The notes under the pieces are model-generated. The model did not search any database, was not told the DNA's origin, and was given only the letters and a program-made list of their open reading frames with translations. Below, piece by piece: positions 33,562-44,907 of a DNA stretch of 64,000 bases; position 1 is the first letter of the stretch; each line of letters opens with the position of its first letter. The stretch comes from Isoetes taiwanensis (taxonomy: Eukaryota; Streptophyta; Lycopodiopsida; Isoetales; Isoetaceae), in NCBI GenBank assembly GCA_021234155.1, contig JAJEKV010000004.1:20873619-20937618 (forward strand), read 5' to 3'. The translations under genes and the position numbers were made by a program.

Positions 33562-36541
33562 ATGGAGGGATCTAGTTCTTTGCCTACATCGCGTGCTTCT
33601 CGTCAATATTATAATCGCCTAGCAAATAGCATGGTTCGAGATTTTAAACAAGCAGGTCACTTGGATAACTTGGGTCAACAAGAGGTTTTGCATAGGTTTG
33701 TTTGTCATCCAGCAATGTCAGCAGCTTACAATCCTATGAACATTGTTGGAGGCGAAACCTCACAGATGATCATGAATCTTAGAGACTCGCTTCAAATGGT
33801 AAAGGGTAGTCATAGCCACGATCAACTTGCAGCCAAAAACGTTGTGCTATCTATGATTGCCTCAGAGCCAGATTTGGGGCCAGGTAAAAGGATGAATAAA
33901 GCTGCTACAGCAAGGTTATTAGGTGTCAATCCAAGGATTTTTAAGAATGCTTGTAAAAGAAAAAAGAAAATTAAGATGAAGACTGAACTATGGGCTAATG
34001 GATCAAGACAACCGCGTTCAGATAGATTGGCACATGAGGTTGTGGACAAAATTCAAGTGTTTTGGGCAGAGAACACTAGAGTCTCACCAAATAGGAAGGA
34101 TTTACGTCGGAATAAGCTTGGGAAAGGCAAACAGAATTTTATCACGCATCCGACACATTATTTGGAAATCTCACAAGTGAGTCCACTTCCACTTGCTTTC
34201 AGTAATTAGTTAGAAGTTTCAATTTTCTATTTTGTCTTGCCAGCCCTTATTCGATTCTTCTTGTGAATATGTATTACAACTTATGCTTAAATGAATTGGG
34301 TTAGTGTGCAAGGTGGCTAAGGTGGTCAAATAGATGTTAGGATGCTTAAGATTGTTAATTAGTATTTAGGAGTGAATGAAAGTACTTAGTATGACCTAGG
34401 GGCCTAGTGTTTAGGATTGACTTGGTATTATAGATATAATAACTAGTATTTGTAACATGACTTCTTATCCAAGGTACTTAGAAGTAAACTAAATTACTTT
34501 TGGATGGCTTAAGAGCACATAGAGTACTTAGAATGCTTCACCTAGTGTCCAAAGTACTTGAAAGTACAAAAGGTTACTTTGGGTAATGTAAAGGCTTCAT
34601 GAAGGGTCCTAAGTACTTGAAAGTACCCAAAGTTACTGTGGTTAATGGAAAAGTACATAAAGTCCTCATAGTGCTTCACAAACCATCCAAAGTAGTGGAA
34701 AGTTAAAGTAGCTACTTTGGGTAATCCAAAACTACTTGGGGCTTCTAGGGATGTTGTTTTGCGCTAATATACTTTGTCTTCGTCACTTTCATAAACATAT
34801 GTTTGACCTGATTTTCTTATGATGTACTGATGTACTTGTGATGTATTGGCTGATCTTCTAAATTCTATTTCAGTTCTTTGACAAAAAGGGAGTAGATCAA
34901 GTGAAATTAGTCTAAAGTATAGCAAGCTGAATGTTGTTGCAGGCTGAAATGTATTTGCAATTTAAGGAGGCAAACCCTGATGTAAACATCGGACAAACAG
35001 TATTTGAACGTTACAAACCATTTTACGTGGAGCGAAACACTTGTTGCTGTGTATATCATGTGCAATTGGATTTACTTAGAATGTCATTGAATGCAATGAG
35101 GACTTCTTCACCTGTTCATAAAAATTGCACCTGCAATTGCACAATTTGCGAATGGAAAGAAGGAACACAAGCTTGCATGGCACCAAAGAAGACTTTTTGT
35201 AGACTTCGAGAGATATGGGAGATGGCAGTATGTGCAAAAGACGAAGGGGCAGAATGGCATAAATTGAGTTGCTTGCTTGGGAATTGTTCACAATGTGGAA
35301 CAAAAAATATTACGTTTTGTCCTAAAGAGTTAGATGAGATCAGTCCAACTGTGGAATGGAAGATTTATGAAGATGTGAAGATTGGTATAGATGAAGAAGG
35401 CCATCCAAAGAACAGAAAGCAACTTGTGAACAAGAAGACACCACCAGCAGACTTGGTAAGATTCTTCAAACAACATATCAAAGATTTTGTCATTCATAAC
35501 TTTACAGCCTGTTGGGAAGATAAACAGTATAGGGCATGCCTAAAGAACTTTCCTCCTGGAATAATCATTTCAGTAATAGATTTTTCTGAAAACTATACAT
35601 TCAAGTCACAAAACGAGATCCAAAGTAGCTATTACAGCAGTGAGCAGGTGACTCTGTTAGTTCATATCACTTATCGACGCGAAGATGAGTATGATGAGCC
35701 AATTAAAGAATATCATTTTTACATTTCAGAGGATAAGAAGCATGACACATTGTTTGTGCAACACTGCCTCCTACATCATCATGAGTGGATGAAAAAGCAA
35801 GGCTACGAAGTGAATGAACATTGGGTTTGGTCCGATGGTGCTGCAGCACATTTTAAGGCACGCCGACCATTTTATTTTGTACCTCGATACTTCAATATTA
35901 CTGGGGTTCCAATGAAGTGGAGTTTCTTTGGATCGGGCCACGGTAAAGGAGAACATGATGGGGCTGGAGCTAAGGTAAAATTTAAGATTGCTCAGGAGCA
36001 ATTGAAACATGATAGTGCTATTGAAGCTCATGCTCATAATCTTACTACATGGCTCACAGAAAACTTTTCTACTGGTGCAGCAGTAACATGTCAGAGTCGT
36101 GCAAGAGATGTGACAAGGTACTTTTGGGAGGTAAAAATTGGTGATGTTAACCGCTCAGAGGTTTGGGATTGTGAAGTGGTAGAAGGAACGCGAAAAATTC
36201 ACAGTATCTGTGGCATTAATAAAGAGGACCCAACTAAGATTATGACCAGGCAATTTGCATGCTTTTGTACCTTTTGTATGTACGGTGACATCCACCAATG
36301 TGAGAACTTGACACAAATAGGTGGCTGGACTGCACGTATTTTAGTGCCTAAAAGTGGGAGAAATGGATACAACCTGCGTGAGCATGGTGAGCAGATTGAG
36401 GTTGGAGACATCGAAGAACATACACCTCTCGCTGATCTTGTAGAACTTGGAACTATATTTGCAGTTGAGGCTCCAATTGATAATGAGGAAGATGAGGTTT
36501 TTTTGGCTAGTTCTTTGCTCAAGGCCAAAGCATGTTCTTGA
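33562..36541 (+). CDS. Transposase of the 12.4-kb element, two exons
   Basis: Exon 1 is 33,562-34,176 (205 codons, ends at CAA before GTGAGT). Exon 2 is 34,943-36,541, after GTTGTTGCAG. The phase-0 junction gives LEISQ-AEMYLQF, total about 737 aa. Exon 1 has a basic helical region (MNKAATARLLGVNPRIFKNA), likely DNA-binding. Exon 2 has a Cys-rich region (CTCNCTICEWKEGTQAC; CSQCGTKNITFC), then the probable catalytic core: VIDFSENYTFKSQNEIQSSY (about residue 417), WVWSDGAAAHFKARRPFY (about 501), FFGSGHGKGEHDGAGAKVK (about 535), and a Cys-rich C-terminal segment (FACFCTFCMYGDIHQC). Conserved acidic residues in these three blocks are the candidate DDD/E triad. After the stop a second frame continues VLEEDMIDMHGNKFLRGEEV (36,530-36,626), so the C-terminus is probably frameshifted. 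Confidence 0.72.
34177..34942. repeat. Transposase intron packed with AAGTACTT-type motifs
   Basis: At least eight GTAC-centred words (AAAGTACTT, AAGTACCC, GAGTACTTAG) occur between about 34,375 and 34,650. Equivalent words fill the first intron of the minus-strand cargo gene (42,190-42,500), and AAGTACCCAAGGTAG lies at 44,841, inside the right end of the element. Confidence 0.75.
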
Positions 36542-37190
36542 GGAAGATATGATTGATATGCATGGAAACAAATTTCTTAGAGGTGAAGAGGTGCTCGAGG
36601 GGACATACTTTGAGAAATACATAATGTAAAAAATAAATCTTCTGGAACTACAAGCTATATATTCGGTGGCAGAGGATGTGAAGCTGTTGTATATGCTGAA
36701 CAAGTCGTTCACATCATTGTTGATATGCCCAAAGGTCACCAAGTTAAAGGTAAAAGACTGTGCACCCTCTGGGAGTTGCAGACAAGGAAAAGATCATGGA
36801 GAAACTTGTTTAAAATATGTTGTTCCTTTTCTATATTGTAGATGGGCCCTATGAGTATGCCCTACATGGCTGATATATGTGATCTCTTTGGCCAGCAAAC
36901 TATTTAATGCAATCTAAGTTTTGGGCTGTTGTCATAATATATTGTCAAATCTTTGTTTTTGTTAAAATACCGTCGCAGGTTGCGTTTGTTGATTTGTAAG
37001 TTCTTCTCAAACTCATAATGCGTTTGCATGATTCACTATCCTAAGTTTATTAGCATATTGTAGCTCAAATTTATTACTGTTCTTGAAATTAAGAATGTTC
37101 AAGAGAAGATATCTTGTACAAGTTTGATGGCAGATTTTTTTATGCATATTGAACTTGTCGTTGTGTTTGCCCGTTCATTGTACTTTTATA
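36542..37190. other. Transposase C-terminal remnant and spacer
   Basis: Codons in shifted frames (GNKFLRGEEVLEGTYFEKY; GRGCEAVVYAEQVVHIIVDM) look like the end of the transposase. From about 36,780 to 37,190 I see no coding signal. Confidence 0.45.
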
Positions 37191-37908
37191 TAATGTGGCT
37201 TCCTTTGACAAGAAAGGCACTAGTAGACATGTTAAAAAAAAACTTGCCACTTACGCTTCTCTTCTACGTAATATTGGAGAAAAGAATGCGCTGGCAGAGG
37301 GTCAGCTTCTTCATGCATATATTCTCAAAGATGGATTTTATCAGGAGTTGTTCCTGTGCAACCTGCGTATTGAAATGTATGCCAAGTGTGAAGCTTTGGA
37401 GGATGCTTGTAAGGTGTTTAATACAAATAAAAAGCACAATGTTTTTTCATGGACTCTGATGCTTTCAGGATATGTCAGAACTAGTTTTAGGAGTGCAGCA
37501 ATTAGGCTTTTTAAACAGATGTGGCTTGAAGGCGTAACGGCAGATAAGGTGGTTTTTATTTTAATTCTGGATGCTTGTTGTGGTTCCAAATCATTGGCAT
37601 TAGGCACACTGATTCATGCATACGTTTTGTTTAGCCAGCTGGAACCAGATGTCATTTTGGCTAATGCCCTTGCCAAAATGTATGCTAATTGTGGCTCCCT
37701 TATAGCTGCACAGGAAACACTCACTAGAATGTCTCAATTAAATGTAATATCATGGACCACTCTCATTGCAGCTTACGCGCTTCATGAATATGATAAAGAT
37801 GCATTACGAATCTTCTGGAACATGCAATTTGAAGGCTCTAAACCAAACAGAATAACCTTTATTGAGGCTGTTGATGCATGTTCATCCTTATCTCAAGCGT
37901 GTATTTAA
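37159..37908 (+). pseudogene. PLS-class PPR protein fragment, cargo of the 12.4-kb element
   Basis: Organellar RNA-binding PPR repeats of the PLS type: TYASLLRNIGEKNALAEGQL, LHAYILKDGF, LCNLRIEMYAKCEALEDACK, VFSWTLMLSGYVRTSFRSAA, LFKQMWLEGVTADKVVFILI, then a second and third set ending ALRIFWNMQFEGSKPNRITF. There is no ATG in frame near the start, no transit peptide, and no E/DYW domain; the frame stops at 37,908. It is a fragment of about five repeats, inserted as cargo. Confidence 0.82.
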
Positions 37909-38149
37909 TCCAATTGAGTTTCGACACATCCCTTTGCATTTGCAGTTTGTAAATATTGATGCAGGTTTATGTTGTATATGTAGCAAGTTTGCGTATTGGA
38001 TACCAACATGTCTGTTCGATTTTATTGCATTTTATGGCAGGCCCGTCCACCTTTGCCGCATTACACAATGAGCTCTATCAACAAGCCAGATCACAAAATA
38101 AGGTACAAATCCTGGCCTGTAGAACTTGTTACGTGTACTTATATTAGAT

Positions 38150-38613
38150 TCTTGGAGCTTGTAGATGGGTTTCATAAAGCTGGTAGAGATTCTTGGATTC
38201 TTATAGATGGGTTTCATAAAGCTGGTAGAGATAATGAGGCACAGAAACTGTTCACTGAGATGACTAGTATGGGTGTTTCCCCTGATGTCGTTACATATAA
38301 TATTCTTTTTAACCAACTATGTAAGGAAAATAAAATGAACAAGGCATGTGAACTTTTTGAAGCCATGGGAGAAAAAGGCATCCAGTTTGATCTGGTTACA
38401 TATAATACTTTCATCCATGGGTACTGTACAACTGGGGCACTAGAAAAGGCTCTGAATTTGGTTAGACTGATGAGAAAAGAGGGTATTATTCCAGATACCA
38501 TACCATATAGCAGACTATGGATGTCGCCTTTGAGGCTATGGGGTAGAGGAAGCATTACTATTGTTGGAAGAGATGATTGGGATGGGTCTTTCTCCGGATA
38601 TTGTTACATATGA
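38150..38613 (+). pseudogene. P-class PPR fragment, first part
   Basis: Repeats of the 35-aa P type: LFTEMTSMGVSPDVVTYNIL, NQLCKENKMNKACELFEAMG, GIQFDLVTYNTFIHGYCTTG, ALEKALNLVRLMRKEGIIP. A short in-frame duplication (DGFHKAGRD twice, at 38,164 and 38,206) is present. The frame then breaks at about 38,510 and again between 38,620 and 39,000. Confidence 0.8.
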
Positions 38614-39000
38614 TATTCTTTTTCATGTCAGATCCAAATATAGCACCACAATGGAGGGTGCAAGCTCTTTCAATTCATCATTGACAAGCTTGGAAGGTTG
38701 GATTTGAAGGCACTTAGGAGTGTTATACATGGTCTTTGCAAAACAGACAAGTTGGACATGGCAAGAAAGTTGTGTAGTGAGTTGTCATTGCAGGGGGTAT
38801 CATCTCAGACGCATACGGGCATGCAGCACCGCTTATAGAGGAACTATGTATCATCAGATGCCATTGAGGTTTTCCAAAAATCATTCGTAAGCATGTGTTT
38901 CTTGATGAGATTGTACATAAATCCTTATTTAGTGCAATGTGCTTAATCGGAAAGGTGAATGAGGCTAATACATTATTCAAGGAGATGTTGTCGTTAGGAT
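38614..39000 (+). pseudogene. Decayed PPR repeats linking the two P-class parts
   Basis: Recognisable but frameshifted repeats: GMGLSPDIVTYDILF near 38,580-38,625, then LIGKVNEANTLFKEMLSLGC at about 38,944-39,003 in another frame. Consistent with one original PPR gene running 38.15-39.85 kb. Confidence 0.6.
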
Positions 39001-39846
39001 GTGTACCAAGTGTTGCCGTACATAATCTTCGCTTCATGCACTTTGCAAAGGTCAATAAGGTATACGAGGCAAATGAATTATTCAACTGGATGGCGTGACG
39101 AGGTCCCATTCTCGATGTTATCACATATAGCATTCCTTATTAATGGTCTATGTAAGATACGAAATGTTGGTAGAGCATACGGCATTTTCCAGGTGATGGT
39201 TAGAGAGAACTGTGTGCCAAATTCTATTACATACACCACTCTTATTGATGGTCTTTGCAAGGTACGGAGGCTGAATGATGCGCAACAAATGTTTAAGCAA
39301 ATGTGCATAAATGGAATTCCTCCCAATGTACTTACTTATAGCACCATTATCAATGGCCTGTGTAAAGCAAGGAAAACAGAAGATGCTTATAAACTGTTGC
39401 AGGAGATGATCGATAAGAATATTTTCCCTGATATTGTTACATACAATTCTGTCATTGATGGTTTGTGCAAATCCTTTCAAATGGAGGCAGCGAACACTAT
39501 TTTTGAAGCTATGATTAAAAAAGGGATTGCCCCGGATGTTGTTACCTATAGCATTCTTCTGAATGGGCTCTGTAGAGCAAGTAGACTAGAAGAGGCGTTT
39601 GATTTCATCAAACATATGGTCAACAATGGTTGCGTCCCAAATGTTGTTACCTACAACACCCTAATTAGTGCATTATGCAAAGCAGGTAAAACTGAAAAGG
39701 TTACTGATGTTTTAGGAATGATGACCCTGGCATCAGTTAAAGCAAATGCGGCTACATATAGCATACTTATGACCAGTCTTTACAGAGATGGGAAGATAGG
39801 AGAAGCACGTGCTCTTCTTGATGAAATGGTCATTAAGGGTGCTTGA
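39001..39846 (+). pseudogene. P-class PPR fragment, second part
   Basis: Seven consecutive P-type repeats without interruption, for example SITYTTLIDGLCKVRRLNDA, VLTYSTIINGLCKARKTEDA, IVTYNSVIDGLCKSFQMEAA, VVTYSILLNGLCRASRLEEA, VVTYNTLISALCKAGKTEKV, ending at a stop after LLDEMVIKGA. Such proteins bind organellar transcripts, one base per repeat. The start used is arbitrary, because the upstream repeats are in other frames. Confidence 0.85.
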
Positions 39847-40112
39847 ATCTTTGCCCTGCCATGCTCTCTAGGCTCTGCCAAGGCATTTTGCTATATGGCC
39901 TTGGTGCTCACTTTACATGAGACTGTGAAGTGCCAATGGGTGCAACAAGATGTAGCAAAGAAAAAAGACAGTTCTGATTAGTTAACATGTTTGAAAGAGG
40001 AAGACAACAACATAATATTACAAAAACAACAATGCACACTTTAGGCTTATGCTTGCATTCCTCATATACAAAATTTGTCCACTGGCAACATTATATATTA
40101 TGTTTAATAGTG

Positions 40113-43100
40113 TCATAGATACTTGTGTACCTGAAGTAGTTTCTTCACAATTGAGGTCTCTTTGGCTGAACTTTTGATCATTGGCACACACATTACATGG
40201 GTGGTAACATTTGTTGCATCAGCAACCTTCAAAAGATAAGGAAGCAGTTCATCCATTAAATACCTGTTACTTCCAGCTTCTGACTGCAAACTAAATGAGT
40301 GCGGTATAATATAAGACCCTCTGGGATTCCTTAGACACTTGTACTCAGAATCTTCTACTAAAAGGCTATTTGAAGACTTGTGCATTGTTGAAGACCACAC
40401 TTCCTCCAAATCTTTAAGAAAGATTTTTCTCCCAGGAAATTGAGGATGATCGAGATCAGTAGACTCACAACGAGTTTGACTCCAAATGAATTCAAATTTG
40501 TTGCGTATGCCTTCAGGAAAGAGTTCCTCAAGCATTGTACCAAGTTTTCTTCAGAAAGTGTTGACCAGATTGCAACACTAAAATGGTTCATGCATTCTCT
40601 AACAAATTCCAAGTGTCCTGGCCTTGCCACAATGCTATATCTACCAATTTGATACAATGTCGACTTTGGATGTCTCCTAGGCAGTCTTTGACCTGACTCA
40701 AAGCGCTTGATAAATACTTTATTCGTATCAAGTATTAAGAGTTTCTTGTCCACCCTGCTGTACATGATTGTTAATCCGAGCATATTGTACGTAATGTCAA
40801 ATAAGAACAAACATTACCTTGCTGGTGATAGATGATGTTTGAGCGGGCTGTAGACAAAATCAAGTTAGTCAAAGGTGCAAGGGAGATGCAGATGTATGTC
40901 AAAGAATATGTGCTCACCTTGAAACTTCATCTTGCTTTTTCACAGGGTCTTGGACTGATTTTGAGCTTGCTGGCCTATACGACGTACATACATAGAGTTC
41001 AAATTATTCACAAGATACTGAAGGTACGTATATAATTTACATTCTCACCTTATTGTCCTGCAATGTTTGAAGTTTATAGAATTTGAATTAGAATAATAAT
41101 CAGATTTCTTCATACTAGCAAATGTAAAAAAATAGCATGACCACTTACTCTTGGCATGTTTTGTTTCCTTTTCCAGATTTTGACTTAAGTACAGATATCA
41201 TGTGATTGTCACTATAGTTTCACATGATTAACACATTTCAGTATAACAAATCAGTTCTTATGCACAAAGTTATGCACAATACTCACGTAGGTTTGCCTTT
41301 TCCTGCGAGAGCTTGGTCTTCCTTATCCTCAGATATATGGTCTGAATTCTTTAAAACATAGCCAGAAGCATCTACTAAACATATCAAATTTAGGGATTTA
41401 ACAAGAATTGGATTTGAGTAAGAAGGAACCAAAATTGTACTAACCTGCATTTCCAGCAAGCCGTAATCTTCTTCTTGCTTCCGTCTTAGCTGGCTTTTCT
41501 TTGTCCAAATTGCTTTTCCTACTTCCTGAGGGGATTTCAGAAGTGTGATGTTCTACTAGTCCATCTACTTCCTTTGGAATACTTTTGCATGCTTCAAACA
41601 ACGGACTGGGTTCTTCATATTCGTGATCATGAACTTGTACAGAAACGGGAGAAATATTCAAAATGTTCTGAAGTCCCTTATATTCATTCTCTAGGGGCTC
41701 ACCTTCTTGTGGGAAACTAAGAAATGCCATAGACTCATCTTGCAAAGCCTTACATCTATGCTGCAACAGATTTGAAGCCTCTAAGTTATTATATGTTTCA
41801 TGACATTCTACATGGCCTGCTTGCAAAGTCTCATGCTTCTGTTCCAATTGCCTCAATGATAGAGCAGGGTTTTGAAGCAATGTAATCGATTCATCTTTCA
41901 ATTCTAAGTTATTTGAAGAACTTAGAATGTCCTTGGAGTGTCTAGATGTGTCCTTTGTTAGAGCTTCATCTTGCTTTTTTAGCTTGCTTGTCCAGTCATC
42001 CTCTGAATCAACAAGCCATATAGTCCTCTGCCTTTGTGGTGTTGCGCATGTTTCTGCTATAGGACTTTGCTTAGCGGGACTTTGTTTAGCATCACTATCT
42101 GCGAGTCAAAGAATCAATAGTGGTCAGTTTTCTTTACATAATTATTATTGCTGGAGTACTACCAAATACAACATGACTAATATCTAAGGTACTTACGTAC
42201 TCAAACATGCACTAAATGTTAGTCAAGGTACTTAGGTACTCAAGTAGTAAACTAATTGATCAAAGTATCCACTAATATTTGAGGTACATTTTTGTACTCA
42301 AAGTATTGAATACTATTCTTAAGTACTCAAAGCAAATCCAGGTACTTGTGTGATCTTAAAAGTACATAAAATACTTTATGCACCTATTCTGCACTTCCAG
42401 TAATTAAGTTACTAACCCAAGGTAGTCAAGTACACATTTATATGGATAGGTCACTTTTTTGTACTTAGACACTGCTATTTCCATGTAAAGGTACATATAT
42501 ATCCATCAAAGCACCCTTTTGACACAATATCCATGTTAGATAGTTCATAATCTGGAAACAACCTACATATATAAGTTTAGAAAGTAAGAAAATGTACCCA
42601 TTGTAACACCAATACTATTAAGCCAATCTGTATTAGCTTCTTGGCCGCAAAGACAACAAAATCTTGAAGCCTTAAAGGCATGAACTGCGCATGCCAAATG
42701 AAAAGAGTGCATGCATTGAGATATCAAAGCTGCATACTGTAAATTCTTAAAACCAAATCCACAAAAAGCACATGTTTTTATCTCGACTTCCACTATGGAG
42801 TAATGCTCAATTGGAATCATTGGTCTTGGCATGACAAGCATGATGTCTCCCTCTTGTACTGCTTGAATAAAATGTTTCATCCTGTTCTCTCTGCTGCGTG
42901 TTTGCTCATTTATGCTTTTCTCTCTCTCATATACCTCATTCTTCAAGTTTACCTCACATTCCATCGCCTCTATTTTTTCTTGATTGATAGTTAAGCTTTC
43001 GAAGTTAGCATCCAACATGTACGCCATTCCAAGTTCATGCGCATGTAATTTTTTCACTTCACTTTCTAACAGGTTTTTTAGAACACATTCTTCATGATAC

Positions 43101-43936
43101 TGAAGCTTTATTTCCGCATTATCTCGAGGCTCAAGAGCCAATTTTTCTACAAGCTTTGACTGCAAATCCAGCTCCTTCCTCTTCCCTTCAAATTCTGTTT
43201 TAACCTTTTCAACTTTCAGTTTCAGGCCAACAATTTGTTGTTCTATGTATCTAGTATTCGCTTTGGCATTTTCTAGATCTGCCAAGGCAGTTCTCAAGCT
43301 CTCAGATTGGACAGCAGTGTTCTCGACCATAACTTTATCTTGTAAGATATTCAAGTGTATCTCTAGAATTTCAACAAAAGCAAGAGATGGATTTAATGGC
43401 GCAGAATCACTTTCTTGCTCATGAGGCTCTTCTTTTTCCTTTGGTAGCTGCTGCTCATCACGTTTCTTCTTGCTAGCCCAATTTCTGGCAAACTCTTCAA
43501 CGCTATCCCAATCAACGTTAATTCCATGCTTCCATGCTGCATAGCATCTTGCCATATACATTGGAACTTTTTGCACTTCTGTCTTATGGAATACCCTTTT
43601 ATAGATCATAAAGAAATCAGATTTTAGTGACCTTTTGAGGCGTGATGGATTGTAGCCTTGTTTGCCATCTTTAGCACCCGTCCCCCATATATTAGTCATC
43701 ATGTCAGGCTCCAAAACATTATTTATATCAGCGCATGAAATAAGACTATCTTCCTCCACACTATTCGCCAATCTTTCTACCTTATGAAGGTTTAAATCTT
43801 TCAGCGAAAGACAATGACGTGATGCCTTCTTAGGGGTGGAAGAAAGCTTCTCCAAGCTAGACGAAACTTTTGCTTTTTTCGGTTGTCGAGGAGATACTGT
43901 GACTGCACGTGCATTTTTCATTATGCACGAGTACAA
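40113..43936 (-). CDS. RING-H2/coiled-coil protein with FCP1-like phosphatase domain, cargo gene of six or more exons
   Basis: Exons on the minus strand: 43,936-42,598, 42,098-41,445, 41,371-41,287, 40,974-40,918, 40,847-40,818, 40,754-about 40,130. Every GT-AG junction keeps the frame (phases 1,1,2,2,2). Exon 1: basic Ser-rich start, CYAAWKHGINVDWDSVEEFA, a long coiled coil (about residues 200-365), then a RING-H2 finger (CAFCGFGF...QCMHSFHLAC...CCLCGQ). Exon 2: an acidic linker. Exon 6: an FCP1/NIF-type HAD domain: KKLLILDTNKVFIKRF, ARPGHLEFVREC, VAIWSTLSEENL, FEFIWSQTRCESTD, NSLLVEDSEYKCLRNP, YIIPHSF. The catalytic DxDx motif is DTNK, so the second Asp is missing and phosphatase activity is doubtful. 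A 1-nt frameshift near 40,535 splits the domain. Confidence 0.75.
42099..42597. repeat. Intron 1 of the cargo gene packed with GTAC motifs
   Basis: About a dozen GTAC words (GGTACTTA, GTACTCAA, AAGTACAT) between about 42,190 and 42,495, the same vocabulary as the transposase intron and the right subterminal region. Confidence 0.75.
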
Positions 43937-44877
43937 TGGAACCTAATATCACAAAGAGGTAGTTTAGATTTTTTTTTACAACAAGTGTGAAGCATTTCTA
44001 TTTTGCTTCAAGCAATATTTAGTATAAATACTTCCATGGATACATTTTAACAATGCATAGCGATGGTACCATAGATATTTGTATTAATAACATAGAATGA
44101 TATATGAATTCTCTAGAAACAAGCATTGGTAGAAAAAATAGGTGCTAATTCATCTTAAATCTAAAAGCTCTGTAGTATTTAAGCATGGGAATGAAGCATG
44201 CATATGGTTGTTACACTAGTAGCAGTACAATTATCCTCTGACCAGCAATACTCTTAACGAATCCAAAAAGTCAAAAGACTGAGAAGAGTTTACTCTTATG
44301 CAGGTGTGAAGAGTTTACTGAGAAGAACAAGAAAAACTTACAGTTTGTTAGTTGATCTGAGCTTCAGAAGACTATAACCAATTTTTATCTTGAGTTCCTC
44401 AAGCAAAATGATATAATATAGTACGATCAAGGATTTACGTGATGATCTGATGGTAACGGTGGTGTAACAACAGTAAAACCTCTATCTTGAGAGTCAAATG
44501 CCTGCTTGGAGTGCCGTAACAGCAATAAAACCTCTATCTTGAGAGTCAAATGCCTGCTTCGGGACTGTCACATAAAATAATGAAGTTAGAGAAGTCGACA
44601 ATCAGTAATATCTAGAATAATTTCCTAAGCTTAGGTGATAAGGAGATGCATGACATTGAGAAAGAGGCACAGAGATACTGCCAGAACGATCGCCGGAATA
44701 AAGCACAGAGAGGGGTGGCCAAAATGATTGAAGCAAAGATAGCGTAGTTTCATGCATGGCGGGAATCATTCATTGCGCTCTCCAGAATTAATTACTACCT
44801 TTCGAATTTTTAAACGTGGATAAAAAACTACTCAATCAAAAAGTACCCAAGGTAGTTACTTTTTTAGTTTCCGAAAT
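43937..44877. other. Right subterminal region of the 12.4-kb transposon
   Basis: Likely promoter side of the minus-strand cargo gene. Holds a 52-bp-period duplication of TAAAACCTCTATCTTGAGAG (44,474-44,559). No other coding signal. Confidence 0.5.
44474..44559. repeat. Two-unit direct repeat, period 52 bp
   Basis: A 34-bp block beginning TAAAACCTCTATCTTGAGAG occurs at 44,474 and 44,526. Confidence 0.88.
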
Positions 44878-44907
44878 ATGTAGACCCTAACGTGTTCTTT
44901 CCCAAGC

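Larger units (their letters stand above)
32504..44903 (+). mobile_element. 12,400-bp TIR DNA transposon with gene cargo, Sola-like
   Basis: Perfect 26-bp terminal inverted repeats (32,504-32,529, starting GGGAAAGAAC, and 44,878-44,903). The target duplication is AAGC at 32,500-32,503 and 44,904-44,907. Contents: a two-exon transposase on the plus strand (33,562-36,541), PPR gene fragments on the plus strand (37.2-39.8 kb), and a multi-exon RING/FCP1-phosphatase gene on the minus strand (40.1-43.9 kb). A 4-bp target duplication and elements this large fit the Sola superfamily; assignment from transposase sequence is by eye. Perfect TIRs and the clean host join suggest a fairly recent insertion. 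Confidence 0.85.
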
